A stretch of DNA of 64,000 nt, taken from assembly GCF_000284375.1 (NCBI RefSeq), contig NC_017249.1:3016001-3080000 (forward strand). Reading direction: 5' to 3'. Numbering within the stretch: the first letter of the stretch is position 1; each line of letters opens with the position of its first letter. Below the pieces are notes generated by a model. The model was given only the letters and a program-made list of their open reading frames with translations. It did not search any database and had not been told where the DNA came from. The stretch is from Bradyrhizobium japonicum USDA 6 (GTDB lineage: Bacteria; Pseudomonadota; Alphaproteobacteria; Rhizobiales; Xanthobacteraceae). Shown here in pieces: positions 35,455 through 43,901 of this stretch. The position numbers and the translations under genes are program-made.

Positions 35455-37788
35455 GTGTCGCACAAGCTTGCCCCGGCGTTCCTCGCCGCTCTCTTCCTTG
35501 CGATCTCGTCTCTTTCCACGGTCCGCGCCGAGCCGCCGGTCGCCAACAGGGCTGCCGCGCTTTCGCAGGAGGAAGCCAAGCGTGCGCTGGAGACGCTCCA
35601 GGACGACAAAAAGCGTGCGCAGATGATCGATACGCTGCGCGTGATCGCGAATGCGCCCGGTCAGCAGCAGCCCGTGCCCGCCGCGCCCGAGCAGAAATCG
35701 CCGATCCCGCTCTCGGCCGACGGCCTTGGCGCACAGCTCCTGCTCACGGTGTCGGAAGAGATCGGCGAGATCTCGCGCGAGATCGCCGACGTGGCGCGGA
35801 CGCTGACGCATTTCCCCGCCTTCTATTACTGGATCGTACGGACCGCCAACGATCCCGCCGCCTACAACCTCCTGATCGAGATCGCGTGGAAGCTCGCGCT
35901 GGTGCTCGGCTGCGCCATTGCGGCGGAATGGGTGATCTTCCGCGCGATCCGGCGGCCGGTTGCCTTCCTGGAAGGACGCGTCCCGCAAACCGCGCGCCTG
36001 CCGGCGCAGGTGCTGCCCATCGCAGATCCACCGTCATCGGTCGCCGATGTCACGCCCGCGCCCGAGCTGCACAAGCGCCGCCACAGTCTCGCACGTGTCT
36101 GGCAATTGCTGCTGCGGCTGCCCTTCGTGCTCGGGCGTCTCCTGCTCGAGCTGCTCCCTGTGTTCGTTTTCATCGGCGTCGCAACCGCACTGCTCGGCAC
36201 GGAGATCGGCGATCCCGCAACCGTCCGCCTCGTGATCCTCGCCGTCGTCAATGCCTATGCGTTCTCGCGCGGGCTCATCTGCGTCGTCCGCGCGCTGGCG
36301 GGGCCGTTTGGCGTCGTTCCGGTTCGGGCAGAAACCGCGGCCTATATCGAGATCTGGGCGCGGCGCATCGTGGCCGTCGGCGTCTCCGGCATCGCGTTCG
36401 CCAATGTGGCGCTGCTGCTCGGCCTGCATCGTGCCGGCTATGCGGCGCTGCTGCGCATGGTGTTGCTGGTCGTACATCTCTTCGTCGTCGTCATCATCCT
36501 GCAATGCCGCCGCCAGGTCGCCGAGGCCATCCGCGCGCCGGCGGAGCGTCAGGGGATCGCGGCGCGACTGCGCAACCGCATTGCCGGCGGCTGGCACTAT
36601 CTCGCCATCGCGCTCGACCTCGCGCTGTGGGCGGTGTGGGCGCTCAACATCCGCAATGGCTATTCGCTGCTGCTGCAATATTTCGTCGGAACCGTCGTGG
36701 TGGCGCTGATCACGCGCGTCGCCATCATGGTGACGCTGAGCCTGATCGACCGCGGCTTCCGCATCAAGCCGGAGATTCTCCAGCGCTTTCCGGGCCTCGA
36801 GATCCGCGCCAACCGCTATCTGCCGCTGCTGCGCAAGGTCGTGTCCAGCGTGATCGCGTTCATCGGCTTCGTGGCCGTGCTCGAAGTCTGGGGCGTCGAC
36901 GCCATCGTCTGGTTCTATGGAGGCCAGATCGGCAGCCGGCTGATTTCGGCGGTGGCGACCATCGGCATCGCTGTGCTCATTGCTGCCGCCATCTGGGAGG
37001 CCAGCAACGCGCTGCTGGATCGCCAGATCAATACGTTGTCACGCGACGGGCACTACGCCCGCGCGGCGCGCCTGCGCACCTTCCAGCCGATGCTGCGAAC
37101 GGCGCTGCTCTGCCTGATCGCCACCGTCGTCGGCCTCACCGCGCTGAGCGAGATCGGCGTCAACGTCGCGCCGCTGTTGGCCGGCGCCGGCATCGTCGGC
37201 ATCGCCATCGGCTTCGGCTCGCAGAAGCTGGTGCAGGATCTCATCACCGGCCTGTTCCTGCTGCTGGAGAACACGGTCCAGGTCGGAGATAATGTCAGCG
37301 TCTCCGGCCTCTCCGGCGTGGTCGAGAACGTCTCGATCCGCACCATTCGTCTGCGCGCAGGCGACGGCGCGGTGCACATCGTGCCGTTCAGCGCGGTCAC
37401 GACCATCACCAATGCCAGCCGCGGCGCCGGCAATGCGTCCGTCAGCGTCAATGTCGCCTACAAGGAAGACACCGACCGCGCCGGCCAGATCCTCAAGGAC
37501 ATCGTCGAGGAGATGCGCCGCGAGCCGGAGTTTCGCGCGGCAATTCGCGGCGACCTCGAGCTGTGGGGCATCGACAAGGTCGATGGTGCCATGGTGTCGA
37601 TCGTCGGCCAGATCCGGTGCACGGAGGCGGGGCGCTGGCCGGTCCAGCGCGAATTCAACCGCCGCATGAAGCTGCGCTTCCAGCAGAACGGCATCGAGGT
37701 CGCATCCCCGGTCCAGACCATCCTGATGCAGATCGCGCCGCCGGCTGATGGCGCCGCCAATCTGGCCCCGCGGCGGGCGGCTGGTTAG
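35455..37788 (+). CDS. Large MscS-family mechanosensitive channel
   Basis: A 777-residue protein. Signal peptide about residues 1-24, a periplasmic region (about 25-140), then about nine to eleven membrane segments, and at about residues 560-760 the MscS core. The pore helix region AGAGIVGIAIGFGSQKLVQD with its Gly/Ala pattern, then the beta-domain VGDNVSVSGLSGVVENVSI and VPFSAVTTI are clear. It is much longer than MscS (286 residues), matching the MscM/YbdG-to-MscK-like size class. It relieves turgor under osmotic downshift. GTG start, AGGGA about 8 nt upstream. Confidence 0.9.
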   Translation: MSHKLAPAFLAALFLAISSLSTVRAEPPVANRAAALSQEEAKRALETLQDDKKRAQMIDTLRVIANAPGQQQPVPAAPEQKSPIPLSADGLGAQLLLTVSEEIGEISREIADVARTLTHFPAFYYWIVRTANDPAAYNLLIEIAWKLALVLGCAIAAEWVIFRAIRRPVAFLEGRVPQTARLPAQVLPIADPPSSVADVTPAPELHKRRHSLARVWQLLLRLPFVLGRLLLELLPVFVFIGVATALLGTEIGDPATVRLVILAVVNAYAFSRGLICVVRALAGPFGVVPVRAETAAYIEIWARRIVAVGVSGIAFANVALLLGLHRAGYAALLRMVLLVVHLFVVVIILQCRRQVAEAIRAPAERQGIAARLRNRIAGGWHYLAIALDLALWAVWALNIRNGYSLLLQYFVGTVVVALITRVAIMVTLSLIDRGFRIKPEILQRFPGLEIRANRYLPLLRKVVSSVIAFIGFVAVLEVWGVDAIVWFYGGQIGSRLISAVATIGIAVLIAAAIWEASNALLDRQINTLSRDGHYARAARLRTFQPMLRTALLCLIATVVGLTALSEIGVNVAPLLAGAGIVGIAIGFGSQKLVQDLITGLFLLLENTVQVGDNVSVSGLSGVVENVSIRTIRLRAGDGAVHIVPFSAVTTITNASRGAGNASVSVNVAYKEDTDRAGQILKDIVEEMRREPEFRAAIRGDLELWGIDKVDGAMVSIVGQIRCTEAGRWPVQREFNRRMKLRFQQNGIEVASPVQTILMQIAPPADGAANLAPRRAAG

Positions 37789-37887
37789 CGCTCGGCATAA
37801 TTTCCGGCTTGCCTCTGCCCGCCCGGCAGCGTTCACTCCGGCCCCAGCCCGCTGACAACATGCGGGCGATGAAAAAGGGTGGATGAA

Positions 37888-38886
37888 ATGCAGGGGCTGT
37901 GGGCCGGACTACGCGGTCATGTGATCGTCATTTGCGCATTGATCGGATCCGCGGCGTGGGCCGTGCCGGCCGGCGCCCAGCCGTTCCCGTCGCGCCCCAT
38001 CACCCTCGTGGTGCCGTTCGCGGCGGGCGGCCCGACCGACACGCTGGCGCGGATCCTGTCCGAGCGGATCGCCGCTCAGCTGCACACGACCGTCGTCGTC
38101 GAGAATGTTGCCGGTGCCTCCGGCAGCATTGCGGGCGCCCGCGTCGCGCGCGCGACGCCCGACGGCACGACGATCACGATCGGCCATTGGGGCACGCATG
38201 TGCTGAACGGCGCGATCTTCAAGCTGCCCTATGATGTGATCGCCGATTTCGAGCCGGTCGCGACAATCGCGATGGGAACGCAGCTGATCGTCGGCCGGAA
38301 GTCGCTCGAGGCCAACAATCTGAAAGAGATGATTGCGTGGCTGAAGGCCAGCCCCGGTAAGGCGACTGCTGGCACAGCTGGTGCAGGCACGGGCGCGCAC
38401 GTCGCAGGCGTCTTCTTCAAGGAGAAGACCGGCACCGATTTCCAGTTCGTGCCTTATCGCGGCGCCGGACCCGCCATGATCGATCTCGTCGCGGGCCAGA
38501 TCGACATCATGTTCGACCAGGCCTCGAACTCGCTGCCGCAATACAAGAACGGCGCGATCAAGGCGTTTGCGGTGACCTCGCCGACGCGGCTCGCGTCCGC
38601 GCCCGACATTCCGACCGTCGACGAGGCGGGCCTGCCCGGTCTCTACATCTCCTACTGGCACGGCATCTGGGCACCGAAGAACACGCCGAAGGAGATCGTC
38701 ACAAAGCTCCACGCGGCCATCGTCGCCGTGCTTGCCGATCCCTCTGTCAAGCAGCGTTTCGGCGAATTGGGGCAGGAGATTCCGCCGGCCGACCAGCAAT
38801 CGCCTTCGGCGCTCGGCGCATTCCAGAAGGCGGAGACCGAGAAATGGTGGCCGATCGTGAAGGCCGCCGACATCAAGCCCGAGTAG
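37888..38886 (+). CDS. TctC/Bug family periplasmic binding protein
   Basis: A 332-residue protein with a signal peptide (ending VPAGAQPFPSRP) and the Bug-family pattern PITLVVPFAAGGPTDTLARI at the start of the mature part, PDGTTITIG, and PYRGAGPAMIDLVAGQIDIM in the second lobe. These proteins bind tricarboxylates, dicarboxylates or other organic acids for TTT transporters, or act as orphan sensors; no tctA/tctB membrane genes are adjacent, so this is an orphan. GTG 37879 is an alternative start. The downstream malic enzyme gene makes a C4-acid ligand plausible but this is inference. Confidence 0.87.
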   Translation: MQGLWAGLRGHVIVICALIGSAAWAVPAGAQPFPSRPITLVVPFAAGGPTDTLARILSERIAAQLHTTVVVENVAGASGSIAGARVARATPDGTTITIGHWGTHVLNGAIFKLPYDVIADFEPVATIAMGTQLIVGRKSLEANNLKEMIAWLKASPGKATAGTAGAGTGAHVAGVFFKEKTGTDFQFVPYRGAGPAMIDLVAGQIDIMFDQASNSLPQYKNGAIKAFAVTSPTRLASAPDIPTVDEAGLPGLYISYWHGIWAPKNTPKEIVTKLHAAIVAVLADPSVKQRFGELGQEIPPADQQSPSALGAFQKAETEKWWPIVKAADIKPE

Positions 38887-39048
38887 TCCTGCCACGTTAA
38901 CCTCTTCTCGCGCGCAAATGCCGGCTTTTCGCGAAATCTCGCTGCGGTGCGAGATCACAATCCAGCCTTGAGTCTCTACGTCCTTGATCTCAGGTGAGCA
39001 CTGGCCGACAATGCTTGCAGTTCAATAAGAAACTCCCTGGGGGAATTC

Positions 39049-40701
39049 GTGAATAGACCTGCTCGGGTCAGCGCCCATTCGACACCATCCGACACCGCTC
39101 ACGGCATGACGCTGTTGCGCGATCCCTTGCTCAACAAGGGCACAGCCTTCACGGAAGCGGAGCGCGATTCGCTTGGCCTGCGCGGCCTGCTGCCGCCCTG
39201 CGTGCTGACGATGGAGACGCAGGCCGAGCGCGTGCTGACCAATTTGCGCACGCTGCCGACGGACCTGGAGAAATATGTTGCGCTGAACGCGCTGCACGAC
39301 CGCAACGAGGCGCTGTTCTTCCGCGTCGTCGTCGACAATATCGACGAGATCCAGCCGATCATCTACACGCCGACGGTCGGGCTCGCCTGCCAGAAGTACG
39401 GCCTGATCTTCCAGCGGCCGCGGGGCATGTTCATTTCATCGCACGATCGCGGCCAGATCGCCGAGATCTTGAAGAACTGGCCTTATCCGGCCAAGCTGAT
39501 CGTCGTGACCGATGGCGAGCGCATCCTGGGCCTCGGCGACCTCGGCGCCAACGGCATGGGTATTCCGGTCGGCAAGCTCTCGCTCTATTCGGCCTGCGCA
39601 GGCGTGCATCCCGAGAATTGCCTGCCTATTGTGCTCGACGTCGGCACCAACAACGAAGAGCTCCTGAATGATCCCTATTATCTCGGCCTGCGCGAGCGGC
39701 GGCTCACCGGCGAGGCCTATGACAGCTTTGTCGACGAATTCATGGTCGCTGCGCGAAAGACCTTTCCGGGCGTCCTGATCCAGTTCGAGGATTTCGCCAA
39801 TCACTCGGCGTTCAAGCTGCTCCACAAATACCGGGACGAAGCCTGCGTCTTCAACGACGACATCCAGGGCACCGCGGCGGTGGCGCTCGCTGGCCTGTTC
39901 TCCGCGCTGCGCGTCAACGGCGGCAAGCTCGGGGATCAGCGCATCCTGTTCCTTGGCGCGGGCGAGGCGGCAACCGGCATCGCCGATCTCGTCGTCTCCG
40001 CCATGATGGCGGAGGGGATTTCCGAGGCGGAAGCTCTCCGGCGCAACTGGCTGGTGGATTCCCGCGGCCTCGTCGTCGGCGGCCGTGACGGCCTCTCTGG
40101 CCACAAGCTGCGCTATGCCCATGCCGGCCAGGCGCCGATCGCCGATTTCCTCACCGCGATCAAGACGCTGAAGCCGACGGCGATCATCGGTGTCGCCGCG
40201 GTCGGCGGCGCCTTCACGCCCGAGGTGCTCAAGGCGATGGCCGAGCTCAACGAGCAGCCGATCGTGTTCGCGCTCTCCAATCCGACCTCGAAGGCCGAAT
40301 GCTCGGCGGAGGACGCCTATCGCTACACCGAAGGCCGCGCGCTGTTCGCCTGCGGCAGCCCGTACGATCCGGTGAAGCTGAACGGCCGCACTTTCGTGCC
40401 GCGCCAGGGCAACAATTCCTACGTCTTCCCCGGCGTCGGCCTCGGGGTCATCGCCAGCCGCTCGCGCCTGGTGACGGACGAGATGTTCATGGCGGCCGCG
40501 CATACGCTCGCCGATTGCGTCGGCAAGGAGGACCTCGCGCAGGGCAGCCTCTATCCGGCACTTCCTCGCATTCGCGAGGTTTCGGCCCGCATCGCCGTTG
40601 CGGTGGCAGACGTCGCCTACCAGCGCGGTCTCGCCGACGGCCCCGCTCCCAACGACGTGAAGGGCCTGGTCCAGTCCGAGATGTACGAGCCGAAGTACTG
40701 A
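39049..40701 (+). CDS. maeA: NAD-dependent malic enzyme
   Basis: A 550-residue enzyme of the large malic enzyme family (malate to pyruvate and CO2). The N-terminal domain has YTPTVGLACQKYG with the catalytic Tyr and VVVTDGERILGLGDLGANGM-like segment (PAKLIVVTDGERILG); the metal/substrate site is QFEDFANHSAF and FNDDIQGTAAVALAG; the nucleotide-binding site is ILFLGAGEAATGIADL. Length and motifs fit the MaeA/SfcA type rather than the shorter phosphotransacetylase-fused type of rhizobia (about 770 residues). It has a GTG start after GGGGG. It is a single gene. Confidence 0.93.
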   Translation: MNRPARVSAHSTPSDTAHGMTLLRDPLLNKGTAFTEAERDSLGLRGLLPPCVLTMETQAERVLTNLRTLPTDLEKYVALNALHDRNEALFFRVVVDNIDEIQPIIYTPTVGLACQKYGLIFQRPRGMFISSHDRGQIAEILKNWPYPAKLIVVTDGERILGLGDLGANGMGIPVGKLSLYSACAGVHPENCLPIVLDVGTNNEELLNDPYYLGLRERRLTGEAYDSFVDEFMVAARKTFPGVLIQFEDFANHSAFKLLHKYRDEACVFNDDIQGTAAVALAGLFSALRVNGGKLGDQRILFLGAGEAATGIADLVVSAMMAEGISEAEALRRNWLVDSRGLVVGGRDGLSGHKLRYAHAGQAPIADFLTAIKTLKPTAIIGVAAVGGAFTPEVLKAMAELNEQPIVFALSNPTSKAECSAEDAYRYTEGRALFACGSPYDPVKLNGRTFVPRQGNNSYVFPGVGLGVIASRSRLVTDEMFMAAAHTLADCVGKEDLAQGSLYPALPRIREVSARIAVAVADVAYQRGLADGPAPNDVKGLVQSEMYEPKY

Positions 40702-40755
40702 GCGTGCTGCATCCAAAACGGCGCGGTTAATGCGCTGACGCTTCCACATCGTCAT

Positions 40756-40832
40756 GGCCGGGCCTGTCCCGGCCGTCCACGCCCCTTGCCGCGTGATCCG
40801 AAGAACGTGGATGCCCGGGACAAGCCCGGGCA
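40756..40832. repeat. Composite palindromic intergenic repeat, family A
   Basis: Two hairpins, GGCCGGG/CCCGGCC (40756-40774) and TGCCCGGG/CCCGGGCA (40812-40832), bounded by GTCAT and ATGAC. Same architecture as 2642-2754 and 7810-7900. Confidence 0.7.
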
Positions 40833-40875
40833 TGACGGCACGGCGAGGTGGAATCGCCGTTGCGCGGCGCGGCCG

Positions 40876-40900
40876 CATATGCGACGATCTGTAGCGTTAC
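40876..40900. promoter_or_regulatory. Probable BlaI-type operator upstream of blaI
   Basis: Half-site GTAGCGTTAC (40891-40900) with a degenerate left half, core CGACGATCTGTAG, ending 30 bp before the blaI-like start. It matches the palindrome at 45995-46019 at 19 of 25 positions. Position fits autorepression. Confidence 0.6.
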
Positions 40901-40930
40901 AAGGAAACTCAATCCGCAAGGTCAGATGCC

Positions 40931-41323
40931 ATGGACGATCGTTTGCCCGAACTGGGCGACCTCGAGCACGAGGTCATGCAATTGGTTTGGGCCCATGGTC
41001 CCGTTACGGCCGAGGTCGTGCGCGAGCGGCTGTCGCGGCGTCTGAAGGAATCCACCGTCCGCACGGTGCTGCGCCGGCTGGAAGAAAAGGGCTATGCTCG
41101 GCACACCGTGGACGGACGCACCTATGTCTACCACGCTGCGGAAGAGCGCGCGCGGGTCGCGGCCAAGGCGGTGCAGCGTATCGTCGACTGGTTCTGCAAC
41201 GGCTCGATGGAGGAAGTCCTCGTCGGCATGGTGGACAATGCGATGCTCGATCAACAGCAGCTGCGTACACTGGCCGACCAGGTGGCCAAGGCGAAGAAGG
41301 CGAGGGGAGTGAAGAAAGAATGA
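40931..41323 (+). CDS. BlaI/MecI/CopY family repressor
   Basis: A 130-residue winged-helix repressor. LPELGDLEHEVMQLVWAHGP (about residues 5-24) and KESTVRTVLRRLEEKGYARH (about 41-60) are the family DNA-binding segments; the C-terminal part forms the dimerisation region. In the classic system the partner BlaR1 triggers cleavage of BlaI. Its gene overlaps the downstream M56 peptidase gene by 4 nt (ATGA). A palindrome-like site lies directly upstream. It probably represses the following sensor/hydrolase genes and, by operator similarity, the DUF1800 operon. Confidence 0.93.
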   Translation: MDDRLPELGDLEHEVMQLVWAHGPVTAEVVRERLSRRLKESTVRTVLRRLEEKGYARHTVDGRTYVYHAAEERARVAAKAVQRIVDWFCNGSMEEVLVGMVDNAMLDQQQLRTLADQVAKAKKARGVKKE

Positions 41324-43839
41324 TCGCAACTCTGGCTGAGGCGGCGCTACGCTCCTTCGTGCTGGGAGGCGTCGTCTGGTTCGGTCTCAACCTGTTTTGC
41401 GTGCGCAATCCGCACGTCCAAATGACGGCGTGGGTCGTCGTGCTGCTGGCATCGCTGGCGATGCCCTTCGTCATGCATTGGCCGACGCTGACGATCACGC
41501 GGATGCCTCTGCCGGTATCCGTGCCGGATGATTTCCTGCCGGCCGACATCTCGATGCTGGAGGCCCCGCAACCGGCGCTGCCGATTCCGCCGGGCGCTGC
41601 TGTCGTGGTGCCGGCAAAAGCTGCTGTATCGATCAATTGGTGGCTGGTCGCCACCATCGTCTATGCCGGCGTCGCCGGCGCGTTGCTGCTGCGGCTGGCC
41701 ATCGGTCTCTGCCTGACCTGGCGTCTGGCACGCGCGGCAAGGCCGATGAGCGGCCCGCAGCTGATCGACGTCGACGTGCGCGTCAGCCGCGAGGTCGGTG
41801 GTCCCGTCACGTTCGGCTCGACCATTCTGGTGCCGCCGCAGTTTTCCGGCTGGGATGCGAAGAAGCGCCTCGCGGTGCTCGCACATGAGGGCGCGCACGT
41901 CGCCAATCGCGATTTCTATGTGCTGCTGCTCGCCTCGCTCAACCGTGCAGTGTTCTGGTTCAGTCCGTTCTCGTGGTGGCAGCTCGCGCGTCTCGCCGAG
42001 CTCGCCGAGATCATCAGCGACGCCGAGGCGATCGAAGTCATCGACGACCGCTGGTCCTATGCCGAAATCCTGCTCGATGTCGCAACCAGCGCAAATCCGC
42101 GGCCGGTGGAGCTCGCGATGGCGCGGGTATCGACCGTGCGCGCCCGCGTCGAGCGCATCATCGCGGCGGCCGCCATGCCCGTCGCAGTCGGCTGGCGCAA
42201 GCGGCTGTGGATCGCGGCCGCGATCATTCCGGCTGTGATCGTGTCCGCCGGCATGATCGCCTATCGCACCCCGGACCCCGCACCCGTCGCTGCGGATACC
42301 GGCGAGGTGCCGGCCCAGCATTACCGCCCCTTCGTCAATTTCTACGCCATGGGTCCTGCCTCGGTGTTCGCCATCTTCCGCGAAGGCGACGACCTCTACG
42401 GCCAGCTCACCGGACAGCGCAGGCTGCGCCTGACCGTTGGCAGTGACGGCAGCGCAGCCTACGCAGCCTCGTCCGGCGAGATCACGTTCCCGCTCGATGC
42501 GGAGCGCCGCTCCTCCGAGCTGACGCTGCGCATGAACGGCCGCGATATTCGTGCGGTTCGCGTCGCCGAGATGCCGACGGCGGCCGCCGATCCGGCATCG
42601 CTCGACCAGTATGTCGGCTGGTACAGGATTGCGCCGAACCGCGTGCTGATGGTGCGGCGTGAGGGCGATCGTCTCCAGGTACAGGAAACCGTGCAGGGCC
42701 GGGCCACGCTCCTCGCCGAAGGTGCCGACGTCTTCTCGATCCGTGGCGAGAATCTCCTGATCTTCCTGCGTGACGAGCAATCAAAGGTCTCGCGGGTTCT
42801 GGTGCAGAATTCGGTCTTTGGCGCTCGCCTGGCGCCGCGGATCGATGCATCGGTGGCTCAGGCGATCGAGGCGGATTTCGCGCGCCGCCTTGCGGAGGTT
42901 CCTGACAGGTTCAGGGAGCAGGTCCCGGTTGCCGGCGGCAAGGAGATGATTCTGCGCGGGATCGAGGATCTGCGTCGCGGCACGCCGAACTACGATCGGA
43001 TGAGCGCGCCGCTGGCGGCCAAGGTTCACCGGCAGCTCAGTGAATCGCAGGCGACGTTCGTGGCGCTCGGCGCGGTCGAGTCGATCTTCTTCCGCGGCGT
43101 CGGCCCCGGTGGCTATGACATCTATGGCGCGAAGTTCGAGAACGGCACGGCCGAATTCCGCCTGATGATAGAGCCCGACGGCAAGGCCGGCGACGTGATC
43201 TTCCGGCCCGACGGCAACGACGAGCTCGGCGGTATCGTGCCTTGCTCGGAGGAAGCGCGCGTGCGCGGCCGCGCCGGCACTTCGCCGATCAGGATCATGA
43301 TCTATAACGAGATCGGCGACGACATCCAGGTCTTCAATCTCGACGCCGATGGCAATCGCAGGATGCAGAGCATCGTCAGACCCAACGTGTCCTGGGCGTC
43401 CACGACCACGGTGAACAATCCCTGGGTGATTGCCGACAAGTCCGGGCGGTGCCTCGAGGTCCTGGTGCCGGGGCGGCAGACACGCTTCCACAATGTCGAA
43501 GCGTCGAACATCGGCGCGCGGCCGGGGCGCGCGGCGCGGCGCGCCGTTCCGATCGCCAATGGCGAGGAGATGCTGCGCCGCTATATCGAAGGCGTCGGCA
43601 AGGGCCAGCCGGACTACGAGCGCATGACGTCGGAGGTGGCCGACATCACGCGTCAGCAGCTTCCGTTTGACCAGGCGATCCTGGCGCGGCTCGGCGCATT
43701 GCGCGCGGTTTCGTTCCGTGGCGTCACCGCGCTCGACAGCGACATCTATGTCGCCCAGTTCGCCAACGGCTCGGCGGAATGGCGCATCGGCGTCAGGAAC
43801 GGCACGATCACGAAGATCGCGCTCGGACCCAATTTCTAG
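41320..43839 (+). CDS. BlaR1-like M56 metallopeptidase with VHL-beta-like domain
   Basis: An 839-residue membrane protease-sensor. N-terminal membrane segments surround a cytoplasmic M56 peptidase domain with the zinc motif H189-E-G-A-H193. After the last membrane segment (about residues 300-320), the outer part lacks the SxxK penicillin-binding domain of BlaR1. Instead there are two DUF3471-like repeats (about 335-420 with FREGDDLYGQLTGQ; about 428-500 with LDQYVGWYRIAP), then two related modules (GGKEMILRGIEDLRRGTPNY near 539 and NGEEMLRRYIEGVGKGQPDY near 746) flanking residues about 657-716, which resemble the VHL beta domain (NNPWVIADKSGRCLEVLVP). The in-frame ORF extends to 40786, but ATG 41320 overlaps the blaI stop. 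It likely senses a non-lactam ligand. Confidence 0.85.
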   Translation: MIATLAEAALRSFVLGGVVWFGLNLFCVRNPHVQMTAWVVVLLASLAMPFVMHWPTLTITRMPLPVSVPDDFLPADISMLEAPQPALPIPPGAAVVVPAKAAVSINWWLVATIVYAGVAGALLLRLAIGLCLTWRLARAARPMSGPQLIDVDVRVSREVGGPVTFGSTILVPPQFSGWDAKKRLAVLAHEGAHVANRDFYVLLLASLNRAVFWFSPFSWWQLARLAELAEIISDAEAIEVIDDRWSYAEILLDVATSANPRPVELAMARVSTVRARVERIIAAAAMPVAVGWRKRLWIAAAIIPAVIVSAGMIAYRTPDPAPVAADTGEVPAQHYRPFVNFYAMGPASVFAIFREGDDLYGQLTGQRRLRLTVGSDGSAAYAASSGEITFPLDAERRSSELTLRMNGRDIRAVRVAEMPTAAADPASLDQYVGWYRIAPNRVLMVRREGDRLQVQETVQGRATLLAEGADVFSIRGENLLIFLRDEQSKVSRVLVQNSVFGARLAPRIDASVAQAIEADFARRLAEVPDRFREQVPVAGGKEMILRGIEDLRRGTPNYDRMSAPLAAKVHRQLSESQATFVALGAVESIFFRGVGPGGYDIYGAKFENGTAEFRLMIEPDGKAGDVIFRPDGNDELGGIVPCSEEARVRGRAGTSPIRIMIYNEIGDDIQVFNLDADGNRRMQSIVRPNVSWASTTTVNNPWVIADKSGRCLEVLVPGRQTRFHNVEASNIGARPGRAARRAVPIANGEEMLRRYIEGVGKGQPDYERMTSEVADITRQQLPFDQAILARLGALRAVSFRGVTALDSDIYVAQFANGSAEWRIGVRNGTITKIALGPNF

Positions 43840-43901
43840 CGGTTCACGTCTGCCGCAGGAGTGCCTACTCAGATTTGTTGTGCTTCTGCGGAGATTGCGG
43901 A

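Noticed and set aside
35388..37292. 634-codon + strand ORF overlapping the MscS channel gene
   Set aside because: Arg/Ala-rich shadow frame; the overlapping frame encodes a clear MscS core and has a ribosome-binding site.
40786..41319. N-terminal extension of the M56 peptidase frame
   Set aside because: The extension overlaps the repeat element and the whole blaI gene in another frame. The ATG at 41320 overlaps the blaI stop as expected for coupling.
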